DNA of 64,000 nt from Mesorhizobium terrae. GTDB taxonomy: Bacteria; Pseudomonadota; Alphaproteobacteria; Rhizobiales; Rhizobiaceae. Positions within the stretch are counted from its first letter, which is position 1. Each line of letters begins with the position of its first letter. Where the stretch lies: assembly GCF_008727715.1 (NCBI RefSeq), contig NZ_CP044218.1:5253501-5317500 (forward strand). The letters are read 5' to 3'. The position numbers and the translations under genes were made by a program. Under the pieces are notes generated by a model, which was not told the DNA's origin, made no database searches, and was given only the letters and a program-made list of their open reading frames with translations. Positions 7,387-15,646 of this stretch are shown one piece after another.

Positions 7387-8652
7387 GCCATGCGTCGCGA
7401 ACCACTCGTCGAGCCTGCTTTCCAGCGCCTCGACGATTTGTTCGTCGTCCAGTTCCTCGATGACCTCGGCGACGAAGGCCTTGACCAGAAGGCCACGCGC
7501 CGTCTTCTCGTCGATGCCGCGCGCCATCAGGTAGAACAGATGGCCGTGGTCGATCTCGGTGACGGTGGCGCCGTGGCCGCACTGCACGTCGTCGGCGAAG
7601 ATTTCGAGCTCCGGCTTGGTCGAAAACTCGCCGTCGTCTGACAACAGAAGCGTGTTGCAGGCCATCTTGGCGTCGGTCTTCTGGGCGTATTGATGCACGT
7701 TGATGCGGCCCTGGAAGACGCCGCGCGCCTTGCCGGTGACCACGTTGCGGATCACTTCCGTCGAGGTGGTGTGCGGCACGGAGTGGTCGAGCACCATGGT
7801 GACGTCGGTGTGCGTGTCGCCGGCCAGGAGGTTGACGCCGCGCAATTGGAAGTCGGCGCCTTCGCCCTTGGTCGCCACGACGATTTCCTGGCGCACCAGC
7901 TTGCCGCCGGCATTCATGATGAACAGGGTCAGCTTGGCGTCCTTGCCGATCCAGGCCTTGAACTGGGCAAGATGCGAAGCCGTCTCGGGCTGCTCCTGCA
8001 CGATCAGCCAGGTGACGTCAGCCCCGTCGTCCAGCGTCAACTGGCTGACGGACGAAGTGAGCGTGGCGCCCTCGCCGGCCTGCCGCTCGAGGATGACGGC
8101 CTTGGCGCCCTTGCCGACGCGCGCGGCCAGGCGCACATGGCTCTGGCCTCCGGCCTGCAGGTTCTGCAGCTCGATCGGCTTTTCCAGTTCGACACCGTCG
8201 GCGACGTCGACCAGCACACCGTCGGCAACGAAGGCGACGTTCAAGGCGCCGATAGCGTCATCGCTGCCATAAAGATCGAGCGCCGGCGCGAAGCTGCCGT
8301 CGGTCAGCTTGTCGGACAGGCGCGCGAAGGAAACGCCTTCGACTGCCGGGAACTTGGCGGCGGAGGCGCCATTCAGCACCGAGACCACCGCCGAACCTTC
8401 GACGACCGGCGCGAGCGCCTTGGCCTTGGCCGCCGGATCGAAGCCCGGCACCACGGTGAGCAAGGTGCGCAGATTGGTGTAGTGCCAGCTTTCGATGCGC
8501 TTGGTGGGCAGGCCGCCCTTCAGCGCCTCGACGGCGTTGTCGCGGCGAACCATCACGTCGCCGTCGCCCGGCAGCAGCGACTGCCGCTCGCCAAAGGCCT
8601 CGATCAGCGCCATCTCGGCCTGGGTCAGCTGCGGTTGAGCATGTACATTCAT
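7384..8652 (-). CDS. sufD: SufD, subunit of the SufBCD scaffold
   Basis: Partner of SufB and SufC in the cluster-building scaffold. At 422 residues the length is normal. The carboxy-terminal half has the SufBD core with GVFQGRINVHQYAQKTDAKM, CNTLLLSDDGEFSTKPELEI and ADDVQCGHGATVTEID, including the conserved Cys-Gly-His; the amino-terminal region is variable, as usual. It starts 10 bases after the sufC stop. Part of the continuous minus-strand suf operon. Confidence 0.95.
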   Translation of the reverse strand: MNVHAQPQLTQAEMALIEAFGERQSLLPGDGDVMVRRDNAVEALKGGLPTKRIESWHYTNLRTLLTVVPGFDPAAKAKALAPVVEGSAVVSVLNGASAAKFPAVEGVSFARLSDKLTDGSFAPALDLYGSDDAIGALNVAFVADGVLVDVADGVELEKPIELQNLQAGGQSHVRLAARVGKGAKAVILERQAGEGATLTSSVSQLTLDDGADVTWLIVQEQPETASHLAQFKAWIGKDAKLTLFIMNAGGKLVRQEIVVATKGEGADFQLRGVNLLAGDTHTDVTMVLDHSVPHTTSTEVIRNVVTGKARGVFQGRINVHQYAQKTDAKMACNTLLLSDDGEFSTKPELEIFADDVQCGHGATVTEIDHGHLFYLMARGIDEKTARGLLVKAFVAEVIEELDDEQIVEALESRLDEWFATHG

Positions 8653-8662
8653 GACAGCCCCC

Positions 8663-9418
8663 TCACGCGGCCTCGCCGATCACGCCGGCGTAACCATTGG
8701 CTTCGAGGTCGAGCGCCAGCGACTTGTCGCCGGACTTGATGACCTGGCCCTTGTAGAGCACGTGCACGCTGTCGGGCACGATGTGCTCCAGCAGCCGCTG
8801 GTAGTGGGTGATGACGATGATGGCGCGGTCGGGCGAACGCAAAGCGTTGACGCCGTCGGAGACGATCTTCAGCGCGTCGATGTCGAGGCCGGAATCGGTC
8901 TCGTCGAGCACGCACAGCTTCGGCGCGAGCAGCTTCATCTGCAGGATTTCGGCGCGCTTCTTCTCGCCGCCGGAGAAACCGACATTGAGCGGACGCTTCA
9001 GCATGGAGATGTCCATGCTGAGCGAGGCGGCGGCCTCCTTCACCAGCTTGAGGAATTCCGGAACCTTCAGCGGCTCCTCGCCACGCGCCTTGCGCTGGGC
9101 GTTCATGGCCACTTTCAGGAATTCCATCGTCGCCACGCCCGGTATCTCCATCGGATACTGGAAAGCGAGGAAGATGCCGGCGGCGGCGCGTTCGGCCGGG
9201 TCCATCTCCAGGATGGATTCGCCGTTGTAGAGGATGTCGCCCTCGGTGACTTCATAGTCCTCGCGGCCGGCGAGGATATAGGACAGCGTCGACTTGCCCG
9301 AGCCGTTCGGGCCCATGATGGCGGCGACTTCGCCCTTGTTCACCGTCAGGTTCAGCCCGCGGATGATCTCGGTGCCGTCATCGGCGATGCGGGCATGCAG
9401 GTTCTTGATCTCAAGCAT
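8663..9418 (-). CDS. sufC: SufC, ABC-type ATPase of the SufBCD scaffold
   Basis: Soluble ABC ATPase that drives the SufBD scaffold. The 251-residue protein has Walker A GPNGSGKST (36-44), the SufC-specific Q-loop FLAFQYPMEIPGV, the ABC signature variant VGFSGGEKKRAEILQ, Walker B LCVLDETDSGLD and the His switch VITHYQRLLEHI. All match SufC more closely than transporter ATPases. It follows the small membrane-protein gene by 28 bases. Confidence 0.97.
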   Translation of the reverse strand: MLEIKNLHARIADDGTEIIRGLNLTVNKGEVAAIMGPNGSGKSTLSYILAGREDYEVTEGDILYNGESILEMDPAERAAAGIFLAFQYPMEIPGVATMEFLKVAMNAQRKARGEEPLKVPEFLKLVKEAAASLSMDISMLKRPLNVGFSGGEKKRAEILQMKLLAPKLCVLDETDSGLDIDALKIVSDGVNALRSPDRAIIVITHYQRLLEHIVPDSVHVLYKGQVIKSGDKSLALDLEANGYAGVIGEAA

Positions 9419-9446
9419 CGTTCTTACCTTCAGAAATTCAATTTCT

Positions 9447-9716
9447 TCACCGCGCTCTATCGCGGTCAGTCACTCTTGAGAGCTCGGACACAAACCTGAA
9501 AAACGGTGGCATCACAAACAACCCAAGAAAAAATCCAACAGCACCAATTCCGGCTGCATAACCGCCTAGTGCTTTAAGTTCTGGCCAGCCGCCCATCGCA
9601 CCAATCAATACCAAGACGGCCCCGCCAATTGCAGCGGTGAGAAACAAGCCCAAAACACCGATCATTGCCCACTGTATTACGTTGGCAATTCGAGGGAGTT
9701 TGGGGCTCGCGCTCAC
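9447..9716 (-). CDS. Small two-helix membrane protein inside the suf operon
   Basis: A predicted 89-residue protein starting at GTG (9714-9716), whose first G is the last base of the sufB TAG stop, which implies coupling to sufB. It has two hydrophobic segments, about residues 15-41 (WAMIGVLGLFLTAAIGGAVL...) and 53-75 (AAGIGAVGFFLGLFVMPPFF), and ends in a charged tail (TDRDRAR). I do not recognise a family. Base composition here is clearly lower in GC than in sufB and sufC. Real expression is inferred only from the coupled start and the plausible membrane-protein composition. Confidence 0.55.
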   Translation of the reverse strand: MSASPKLPRIANVIQWAMIGVLGLFLTAAIGGAVLVLIGAMGGWPELKALGGYAAGIGAVGFFLGLFVMPPFFRFVSELSRVTDRDRAR

Positions 9717-11257
9717 TACCCCACGCTCCCCTCCAGGCTGATGCCGATGAGCTTCTGCGCCTCGACGGCGAACTCCATCGGCAGTTCCTGGATGACATCC
9801 TTGACGAAGCCGTTGACGATGAGCGCGATGGCCTCTTCTTCGGGGATGCCGCGCTGCATGACGTAGAACTTCTGATCCTCGGAAATCTTCGAGGTGGTCG
9901 CCTCGTGTTCGAACTTGGCGGTCGAGTTCTTGGCTTCCATGTAGGGCACCGTGTGAGCGCCGCACTGGTCGCCGATCAGCAACGAGTCGCAGTTGGTGAA
10001 GTTGCGCGCGTTGGTCGCCTTGCGGTGGGCCGAGACCTGGCCGCGATAGGTGTTCTGCGAGAACCCCGCCGCGATGCCCTTGGAGATGATCCGGCTCTTG
10101 GTGTTCTTGCCGAGATGGATCATCTTGGTGCCGCTATCGATCTGCTGATAGCCGTTCGACACAGCGATCGAATAGAAATTGCCCTGGCTCTCGTCGCCGC
10201 GCAGGATGCAGGACGGGTATTTCCAGGTGATGGCCGATCCGGTCTCGACCTGCGTCCACGAAATCTTCGAACGGTGGCCGCGGCAGTCGCCACGCTTGGT
10301 GACGAAGTTGTAGATGCCGCCCTTGCCTTCGGCGTCGCCCGGATACCAGTTCTGCACGGTCGAATATTTGATTTCGGCATCGTCGAGCGCAACCAGCTCG
10401 ACCACGGCGGCGTGAAGCTGGTTCTCGTCGCGCTGGGGTGCGGTGCAGCCCTCGAGATAGGAGACGTAAGCCCCCTCCTCGGCGATGATCAGCGTGCGCT
10501 CGAACTGGCCGGTGTTCTTCTCGTTGATGCGGAAATAGGTGGAAAGCTCCATCGGACAGCGCACGCCCTTCGGCACGAAGACGAAGGAGCCGTCGGTGAA
10601 CACGGCCGAGTTCAGCGTCGCGTAGAAATTGTCCGAGGTCGGCACGACCGAGCCCAGATATTTCTTCACCAGCTCCGGATGTTCGCGGATGGCTTCCGAG
10701 ATCGAGCAGAAGATGACGCCGGCCTTGGCCAGCTCATCCTTGAAGGTGGTGACGACCGAAACGGAGTCAAACACGGCGTCGACCGCGACGCGGCCGGACT
10801 TGTAGACATTGTCGCTCGCTTCGCCGTCCAGCTCTTCACCATCCAGCCCGTCGACCGGTGCCTTTTCCTTCTGCACGCCGGCCAGAATCTCCTGCTCCCT
10901 CAACGGGATGCCGAGCTTTTCATAGACCTTGAGCAGTTCCGGATCGACCTCGTCCAGCGACTTCGGGCCGGACTGGTTCTTCGGTGCCGCGTAATAATGA
11001 AGGTCCTGGAAATCGATCTTCGGATATTCGACACGCGCCCAGGTCGGCTCTTCCAGCGTCAGCCAGCGGCGATACGCTTCCAGGCGCCATTCCAGCATCC
11101 ATGCCGGCTCGTTCTTCTTGTCGGAGATGAAACGGATGATGTCTTCCGAAAGGCCCTTGGGTGCCTTGTCGGTCTCGATCTGGGTCTCGAATCCATACTT
11201 GTATTGGTCGACGTCGATCTTTCGGACTCGATCGATCGTCTCCTGCACGGCAGGCAT
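9716..11257 (-). CDS. sufB: SufB, core scaffold subunit
   Basis: Core scaffold on which the cluster is built. The 513-residue protein has the SufB amino end ([24 protein letters not shown]), the segments [12 protein letters not shown] and [11 protein letters not shown], the central KRGDCRG, and the carboxy-terminal [22 protein letters not shown] with conserved cysteines. GGAG precedes the ATG. A 177-base gap separates it from sufS2, and a TATATG hexamer there might be a weak internal promoter. Confidence 0.97.
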   Translation of the reverse strand: MPAVQETIDRVRKIDVDQYKYGFETQIETDKAPKGLSEDIIRFISDKKNEPAWMLEWRLEAYRRWLTLEEPTWARVEYPKIDFQDLHYYAAPKNQSGPKSLDEVDPELLKVYEKLGIPLREQEILAGVQKEKAPVDGLDGEELDGEASDNVYKSGRVAVDAVFDSVSVVTTFKDELAKAGVIFCSISEAIREHPELVKKYLGSVVPTSDNFYATLNSAVFTDGSFVFVPKGVRCPMELSTYFRINEKNTGQFERTLIIAEEGAYVSYLEGCTAPQRDENQLHAAVVELVALDDAEIKYSTVQNWYPGDAEGKGGIYNFVTKRGDCRGHRSKISWTQVETGSAITWKYPSCILRGDESQGNFYSIAVSNGYQQIDSGTKMIHLGKNTKSRIISKGIAAGFSQNTYRGQVSAHRKATNARNFTNCDSLLIGDQCGAHTVPYMEAKNSTAKFEHEATTSKISEDQKFYVMQRGIPEEEAIALIVNGFVKDVIQELPMEFAVEAQKLIGISLEGSVG

Positions 11258-11434
11258 AAGCGTTCTCCATCCATGCCGAGGTCAAGGCCCGGCCGTTTTC
11301 AAACTATGGCACCGCCGACCCAAAGGGCCGTGCTGGCGGCGTAAGTTCCATATAGTGCGCTCCAGCCAGGAAATCACCCGGCCAATGCGGAACACACGGC
11401 TCTACCAGGCCGAAGCCTGAACTTTTCGCCGCCT

Positions 11435-12595
11435 TCAGGCGGCTTTTTCGCGTCCGGTCCGGCGCGCGGCGATGCCGGCGAGCACGGAACGAAAGCGTTC
11501 GATATCCTCGGCCGTGGTCGACGCGCCGATCGAGACGCGCAGCGCGCCCTCGCTCTCGCCGCGGCCCATGGCCTTCAGCACGTGGCTGGCCCCGACCTTG
11601 CCGGACGAACAGGCGGACCCGGCCGAAAGTGCTACGCCCGCAAGATCGAAAGCGATCTGCGCCGTCTCTGCCTTGACGCCCGCAATAGCGAAGAATGTCG
11701 TGTTGGCAAGGCGCGGCGCGCGCTTTCCGAAGATTTCGACGTCCGGCACCAGTTCCTTCACGATCGCCTCGATGGCGTCGCGCCGCTGACCGACCGCATC
11801 GATGGTGGCGAGACCGGCAAGTGCTGATCGCGCGGCCGCGCCGAAACCAGCGATACCCGGCAGGTTTTCCGTGCCGCCGCGATGGCCCTTCTCCTGGCCG
11901 CCGCCCGCAACCAGCGGCTTCGGCATCATCAGGTCGGAGGCGGCGACGATCGCGCCGACGCCTTTCGGGCCACCGATCTTGTGCGAGGAGAGAATCACAT
12001 AATCCGCATAAGGCACTGACATATCGAGCGGAATGCGCCCTGCGGCCTGCACCGCGTCGACCACAAGCACACCGCCGGCGGCTTTGACGATTGCCGCAAT
12101 TTCGGCAATTGGCTGGATGACGCCGGTCTCGTTGTTGGCGCCATGGATCGCCACCAGCGGCAGGCCCTCGGCCTTGTCGTGGCCGGCAAGTGCTGCCGCC
12201 AGCGCATCGAGATCGACGAGGCCGTCGGCGTCGACGGCAATGCGGGTGATCCTGTCCGGCGCGAAACGGCCGCCGTTCAGCAGGCAGGGATGGTCCGCCT
12301 CCGACACATAAAGCCGTGCCATGCGCAGCGCGGCGCGGCCCATGCGCCAGTCCGGCGTCAGCAGCGTGGCGGCGGCTTCCGTGGCACCAGAGGTGAAAAC
12401 GACGTGTTCGGGCTTGGCGTTGACGAGAGCGGCGACGTCGCGCCGCGCGTCCTCGACCAGCCGCCGCGCGGCACGCCCCTCGGCATGGACCGAGGACGGG
12501 TTGGCGGCATCCAGCGCCGCGACCATAGCCTCACGCGCCGCGGCAAGCAGCGGCGCGCTGGCATTGTGGTCGAGATAGGCGCGATCGGCAGCCAT
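11435..12595 (-). CDS. sufS2: IscS/NifS-type cysteine desulfurase (SufS2)
   Basis: Second PLP cysteine desulfurase, first gene of the operon. It is of the class I (IscS/NifS) type: AYLDHNASAPL at the start, the PLP lysine in SSHKIGGPKGVGA, the RGGTENLPGI motif, and the persulfide cysteine in a longer SAGSACSSGK loop. The 386-residue reading starts at the ATG 12593-12595, where homology begins; a TTG eight codons upstream is also open. Two desulfurases in one suf operon is the rhizobial arrangement. An Irr-type palindrome lies about 135 bases upstream. Confidence 0.92.
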   Translation of the reverse strand: MAADRAYLDHNASAPLLAAAREAMVAALDAANPSSVHAEGRAARRLVEDARRDVAALVNAKPEHVVFTSGATEAAATLLTPDWRMGRAALRMARLYVSEADHPCLLNGGRFAPDRITRIAVDADGLVDLDALAAALAGHDKAEGLPLVAIHGANNETGVIQPIAEIAAIVKAAGGVLVVDAVQAAGRIPLDMSVPYADYVILSSHKIGGPKGVGAIVAASDLMMPKPLVAGGGQEKGHRGGTENLPGIAGFGAAARSALAGLATIDAVGQRRDAIEAIVKELVPDVEIFGKRAPRLANTTFFAIAGVKAETAQIAFDLAGVALSAGSACSSGKVGASHVLKAMGRGESEGALRVSIGASTTAEDIERFRSVLAGIAARRTGREKAA

Positions 12596-12727
12596 TTTTG
12601 CCCGATTGTTTCCCTTCAAAACCCGCCCGTTGGGGCGAAAGCGTTATTTCCTTGAAATTCCAAGGCCAGCCGTCCTATTACCCGGCTTGCGGCGGCGATG
12701 GCAGGGTCTTACATCCCTGTCATCCAG

Positions 12728-12744
12728 TTTTGAACAGTTCTAAA
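12728..12744 (-). promoter_or_regulatory. Iron control element (Irr-box-like) upstream of the suf operon
   Basis: The plus strand reads TTTTGAA-CAG-TTCTAAA. The rhizobial iron control element bound by Irr is TTTAGAA-N3-TTCTAAA (from memory), so only one base differs. It sits in the divergent gap between sufS2 (start 12595) and a hydrolase gene (start 12847). Rhizobial suf operons are known to be iron-controlled through Irr and RirA. I looked for the RirA motif (TGA-N9-TCA) near this site and did not see one. Confidence 0.6.
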
Positions 12745-12846
12745 CTAGCTTCTAGGTAGACGCTCGCTCAGCGTCAAGGCCAGATTACGGGGCCAGAGTG
12801 GGGATTGTTCGGACGACGCCAGTAGTGCGTATTTCAGGAGTCATCT

Positions 12847-13521
12847 ATGCCAGAGGTCATTTTCACCGGTCCGGCCGGCCGCCTTGAGGGTCGCTATCAG
12901 CCTTCGAAGGAAAAGAGCGCGCCGATTGCCATCATTCTGCACCCGCACCCGCAGTTCGGCGGCACGATGAACAACAAGATCGTCTACGACCTCTTTTACA
13001 TGTTCCAGAAGCGCAACTTCACCACGCTGCGCTTCAACTTCCGCGGCATCGGCCGCAGCCAGGGCGAATTCGACCACGGCACGGGCGAGCTTTCCGACGC
13101 CGCCGCGGCACTCGACTGGGTGCAGTCGCTGCATCCCGATTCCAAAAACTGCTGGGTGGCCGGCTATTCCTTCGGCTCGTGGATCGGCATGCAATTGTTG
13201 ATGCGCCGTCCGGAAATCGAGGGTTTCATCTCGGTGGCGCCGCAGCCCAACACCTATGACTTCTCGTTCCTGGCGCCCTGCCCATCGTCCGGGCTGATCA
13301 TCCATGGCGACGCCGACAAGGTGGCGCCGGCCAAGGACGTGCAGGGGCTGGTGGACAAGCTGCATACGCAGAAGGGCATCACCATCACCCAGAAGACGCT
13401 CCCCGGCGCCAACCACTTCTTCTCCAACGACGCCGAGCTGCTGATCGAGGAATGCGCCGACTATCTCGACCGGCGCCTCGCCGGCGAACTGGCCGACCCG
13501 CGCCCGAAGCGACTGCGCTAG
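12847..13521 (+). CDS. Alpha/beta hydrolase
   Basis: A 224-residue cytoplasmic alpha/beta hydrolase. The nucleophile elbow is GYSFGS (Ser about 108). The opening ILHPHPQFGGTMNNK and LRFNFRGIGRSQGEFDHG are characteristic of a small bacterial family of unknown substrate. The acid is probably in GDADKVAP and the histidine in GANHFFS. CAGGAG precedes the ATG. It is divergent from the suf operon and shares its upstream region, including the Irr-type site, but no iron link is proved. Confidence 0.85.
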   Translation: MPEVIFTGPAGRLEGRYQPSKEKSAPIAIILHPHPQFGGTMNNKIVYDLFYMFQKRNFTTLRFNFRGIGRSQGEFDHGTGELSDAAAALDWVQSLHPDSKNCWVAGYSFGSWIGMQLLMRRPEIEGFISVAPQPNTYDFSFLAPCPSSGLIIHGDADKVAPAKDVQGLVDKLHTQKGITITQKTLPGANHFFSNDAELLIEECADYLDRRLAGELADPRPKRLR

Positions 13522-13558
13522 GTTTTTCTCCCAGCCAGTCCCGGCAACGAGACTGACC

Positions 13559-13996
13559 ATGAACATCAGACGCTATACCGAGCGCGACAGTGCGCGCCTG
13601 GTCGACATCTGGCTCGCCGCGGTGCGGGCCACGCATCACTTCCTGATCGAGGACGACATCCAGTTCTTCCTGCCGCGGCTGCGCGACCTGCACATTCCGG
13701 CGCTGGAGGTGCATGTCGCCGAAGACGACAACGGCCGCGTGCTGGGGTTTGCCGGGCTGGACGGCGCCAATCTGGAAATGCTGTTCATCGATCCCGAACA
13801 GCATGGACGCGGCGTCGGCCGGTTGCTGGTCGACCACGCTGTGGGGCTGAAGGGCCCGCTCAACGTCGACGTCAACGAACAGAACCCCGGCGCGCTGGCC
13901 TTCTATCTGAAATGCGGCTTCGTCCAGGTCGGGCGCTCCGAACTCGATGGTTCAGGAAAACCCTTTCCATTGCTCCACTTGCGGCAAATCGCCTGA
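13559..13996 (+). CDS. GNAT-family N-acetyltransferase (YjaB-like)
   Basis: A 145-residue GNAT enzyme. The acetyl-CoA-binding motif is EQHGRGVGRLLVDHA (about residues 80-95), preceded by LEMLFID and followed by DVNEQNPGALAFYLKCGF. The overall pattern resembles E. coli YjaB. The substrate is unknown. It begins 37 bases after the hydrolase and may be cotranscribed with it. Confidence 0.85.
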   Translation: MNIRRYTERDSARLVDIWLAAVRATHHFLIEDDIQFFLPRLRDLHIPALEVHVAEDDNGRVLGFAGLDGANLEMLFIDPEQHGRGVGRLLVDHAVGLKGPLNVDVNEQNPGALAFYLKCGFVQVGRSELDGSGKPFPLLHLRQIA

Positions 13997-14076
13997 AACC
14001 ATGGCATGGCCGCCGGCAAGTCCATTGCCGGCCGCCTGCATCGGCGTCAAAATAAGGCACCTCACGAGGTGTCGCC

Positions 14077-14733
14077 ATGTACCAGCCGCCGCATTTCATC
14101 GAAACCCGCACCGAAGTGCTTCACGCGCTGATGCGCGCCCATCCGCTCGGGCTGCTGGTCTCCAACGGTACGGACGGGCCGGCGGCCGATCTCATCCCCT
14201 TCCTGCTCGACGCGGAAGTCGGCGCCAATGGCAGGCTGCGCGCCCATATGGCCCGGGCCAACCCGCACTGGCGGCTGATCGCCGACAACCCGCAAGCAAA
14301 GGTGCTGGTCGTCTTCCAGGGCAGCGACGCCTATGTCACCCCATCCTGGTACGAGACCAAGCGCGAGACCGGCAAGGTGGTGCCGACCTGGAACTACGCC
14401 ATCGTCCAGGTGGGCGGCGCGGCGCGCATCATCGAGGACGGCGCCTGGGTGGCCACGCAGATCGGCGACCTGACGAGACAGCAGGAGAATGGGCGGCAGG
14501 AGGCCTGGGCGGTCACCGACGCCCCGCCGGCATTCATCCAGGCGCAGATCAAGGGCATTGTCGGGCTGGAGATCGACATCCAGACCATCCACGGCAAGTG
14601 GAAGGTGAGCCAGAACCGTCCGGTCGCCGACCGTGCCGGCGTGGCCGACGGCCTCGATCGCGAGACGGACCCGGAGCAATCGGGGGATATGGCAAGCCTG
14701 GTGCGGCGCTACGGCGGCGTGGAACAGGGCTAG
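14077..14733 (+). CDS. PaiB-family FMN-binding regulator-like protein
   Basis: A 218-residue protein of the PaiB (FMN-binding split-barrel, negative regulator) family. It has MYQPPHFIE at the start, PLGLLVSNG, LRAHMARANPHWR, the YVTPSWYETKRETGKVVPTWNY core, and IVGLEIDIQTIHGKWKVSQN near the end. Bacillus PaiB is linked to sporulation and protease control; in proteobacteria the role is unsettled. The TAG stop overlaps the stop of the convergent PAP2 gene within CTAG. Confidence 0.88.
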   Translation: MYQPPHFIETRTEVLHALMRAHPLGLLVSNGTDGPAADLIPFLLDAEVGANGRLRAHMARANPHWRLIADNPQAKVLVVFQGSDAYVTPSWYETKRETGKVVPTWNYAIVQVGGAARIIEDGAWVATQIGDLTRQQENGRQEAWAVTDAPPAFIQAQIKGIVGLEIDIQTIHGKWKVSQNRPVADRAGVADGLDRETDPEQSGDMASLVRRYGGVEQG

Positions 14734-15548
14734 GCTAGCGCCGTTTTCCGGCGCGATCCCCAGACGGTCCGCTTGAGCACCGGCAGGCCCGCCGGCATGG
14801 TGCGGAACAGAAAGCCCAGCCGCGCGAATACCAGGCCCGTCGCCACGGCGAGGCCGAAACCCATGCCGAAACCGACGATGGTGTCGCTCGGATAATGCGC
14901 GCCGACGACGACGCGCGTGGCGGTGATCGCCATGCACAGGGCCAAAATCGGATATTTGGCGCGCGGGAACAACAGCACCAGCACGCCGGCCACCGAACCC
15001 ATGGTGGTGGCATGGCCGGACGGGAAAGACGCATAGACGGCGTTGACCGCGCCTGGATGGAACGAAAACGCCCCTTCCTGGGCAAACAATTTCGGGCGAG
15101 CGCGGCCGAAGACGATCTTCAGCACGATGTTGAGCAAGCCCGGCAGGCCGACGCCGACGAGCACGAACATGGCGATGCAGGTGCGGTTATAGACCGCCAT
15201 CAGCTTCTCACGGCGCAGGCTTGCCCAGTCGATCTGGTTGGCGACCAGCAGCCAGCCCGCCGCCGGCCACAGATACCATTGCCCGAGGCCGAGCTGGGTG
15301 AGGATTTCACCCGAGGCGCCGAAGATCTCGTGCCAGTTCCGCACCGAGGCCTGATCGAGGAAGGCGGCTGCGAAGGCGGCGAGAAGCGCTATGCCCGCCG
15401 CCCACGGCCACCAGGAGATGTGGCCATACAGCGCCGGCCGCACGCGGAAGCGGCGGCCGATGATGGCGAAGGTGGCGCTGGAATTCTGGCGGCTGCGCGC
15501 CAGCATCCGCGGCAACAGCGACCGGTGCGGATCGCCAGCGTCATTCAT
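14730..15548 (-). CDS. PAP2-family membrane phosphatase
   Basis: Integral-membrane phosphatase acting on lipid phosphates such as phosphatidic acid, lipid A phosphate or undecaprenyl pyrophosphate; the substrate is not determined here. The 272-residue protein has the three motifs K-x6-RP (KIVFGRARPK), PSGH (FPSGHATT) and R-x5-H-x3-D (TRVVVGAHYPSD), plus several membrane helices. The chosen ATG (15546-15548) gives a basic, Arg-rich cytosolic start. It lies downstream of the lipid-glycosylation genes on the same strand, with a 98-base gap. Confidence 0.88.
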   Translation of the reverse strand: MNDAGDPHRSLLPRMLARSRQNSSATFAIIGRRFRVRPALYGHISWWPWAAGIALLAAFAAAFLDQASVRNWHEIFGASGEILTQLGLGQWYLWPAAGWLLVANQIDWASLRREKLMAVYNRTCIAMFVLVGVGLPGLLNIVLKIVFGRARPKLFAQEGAFSFHPGAVNAVYASFPSGHATTMGSVAGVLVLLFPRAKYPILALCMAITATRVVVGAHYPSDTIVGFGMGFGLAVATGLVFARLGFLFRTMPAGLPVLKRTVWGSRRKTALA

Positions 15549-15646
15549 GATCGAGGCCCTTTGCCCGGCCCCGCTGACCGGCGGAGCCAAAATATGTGAA
15601 GCGTGACGCTATCATGACCGATCATCAAGGCCTGGCGGACGGACGA

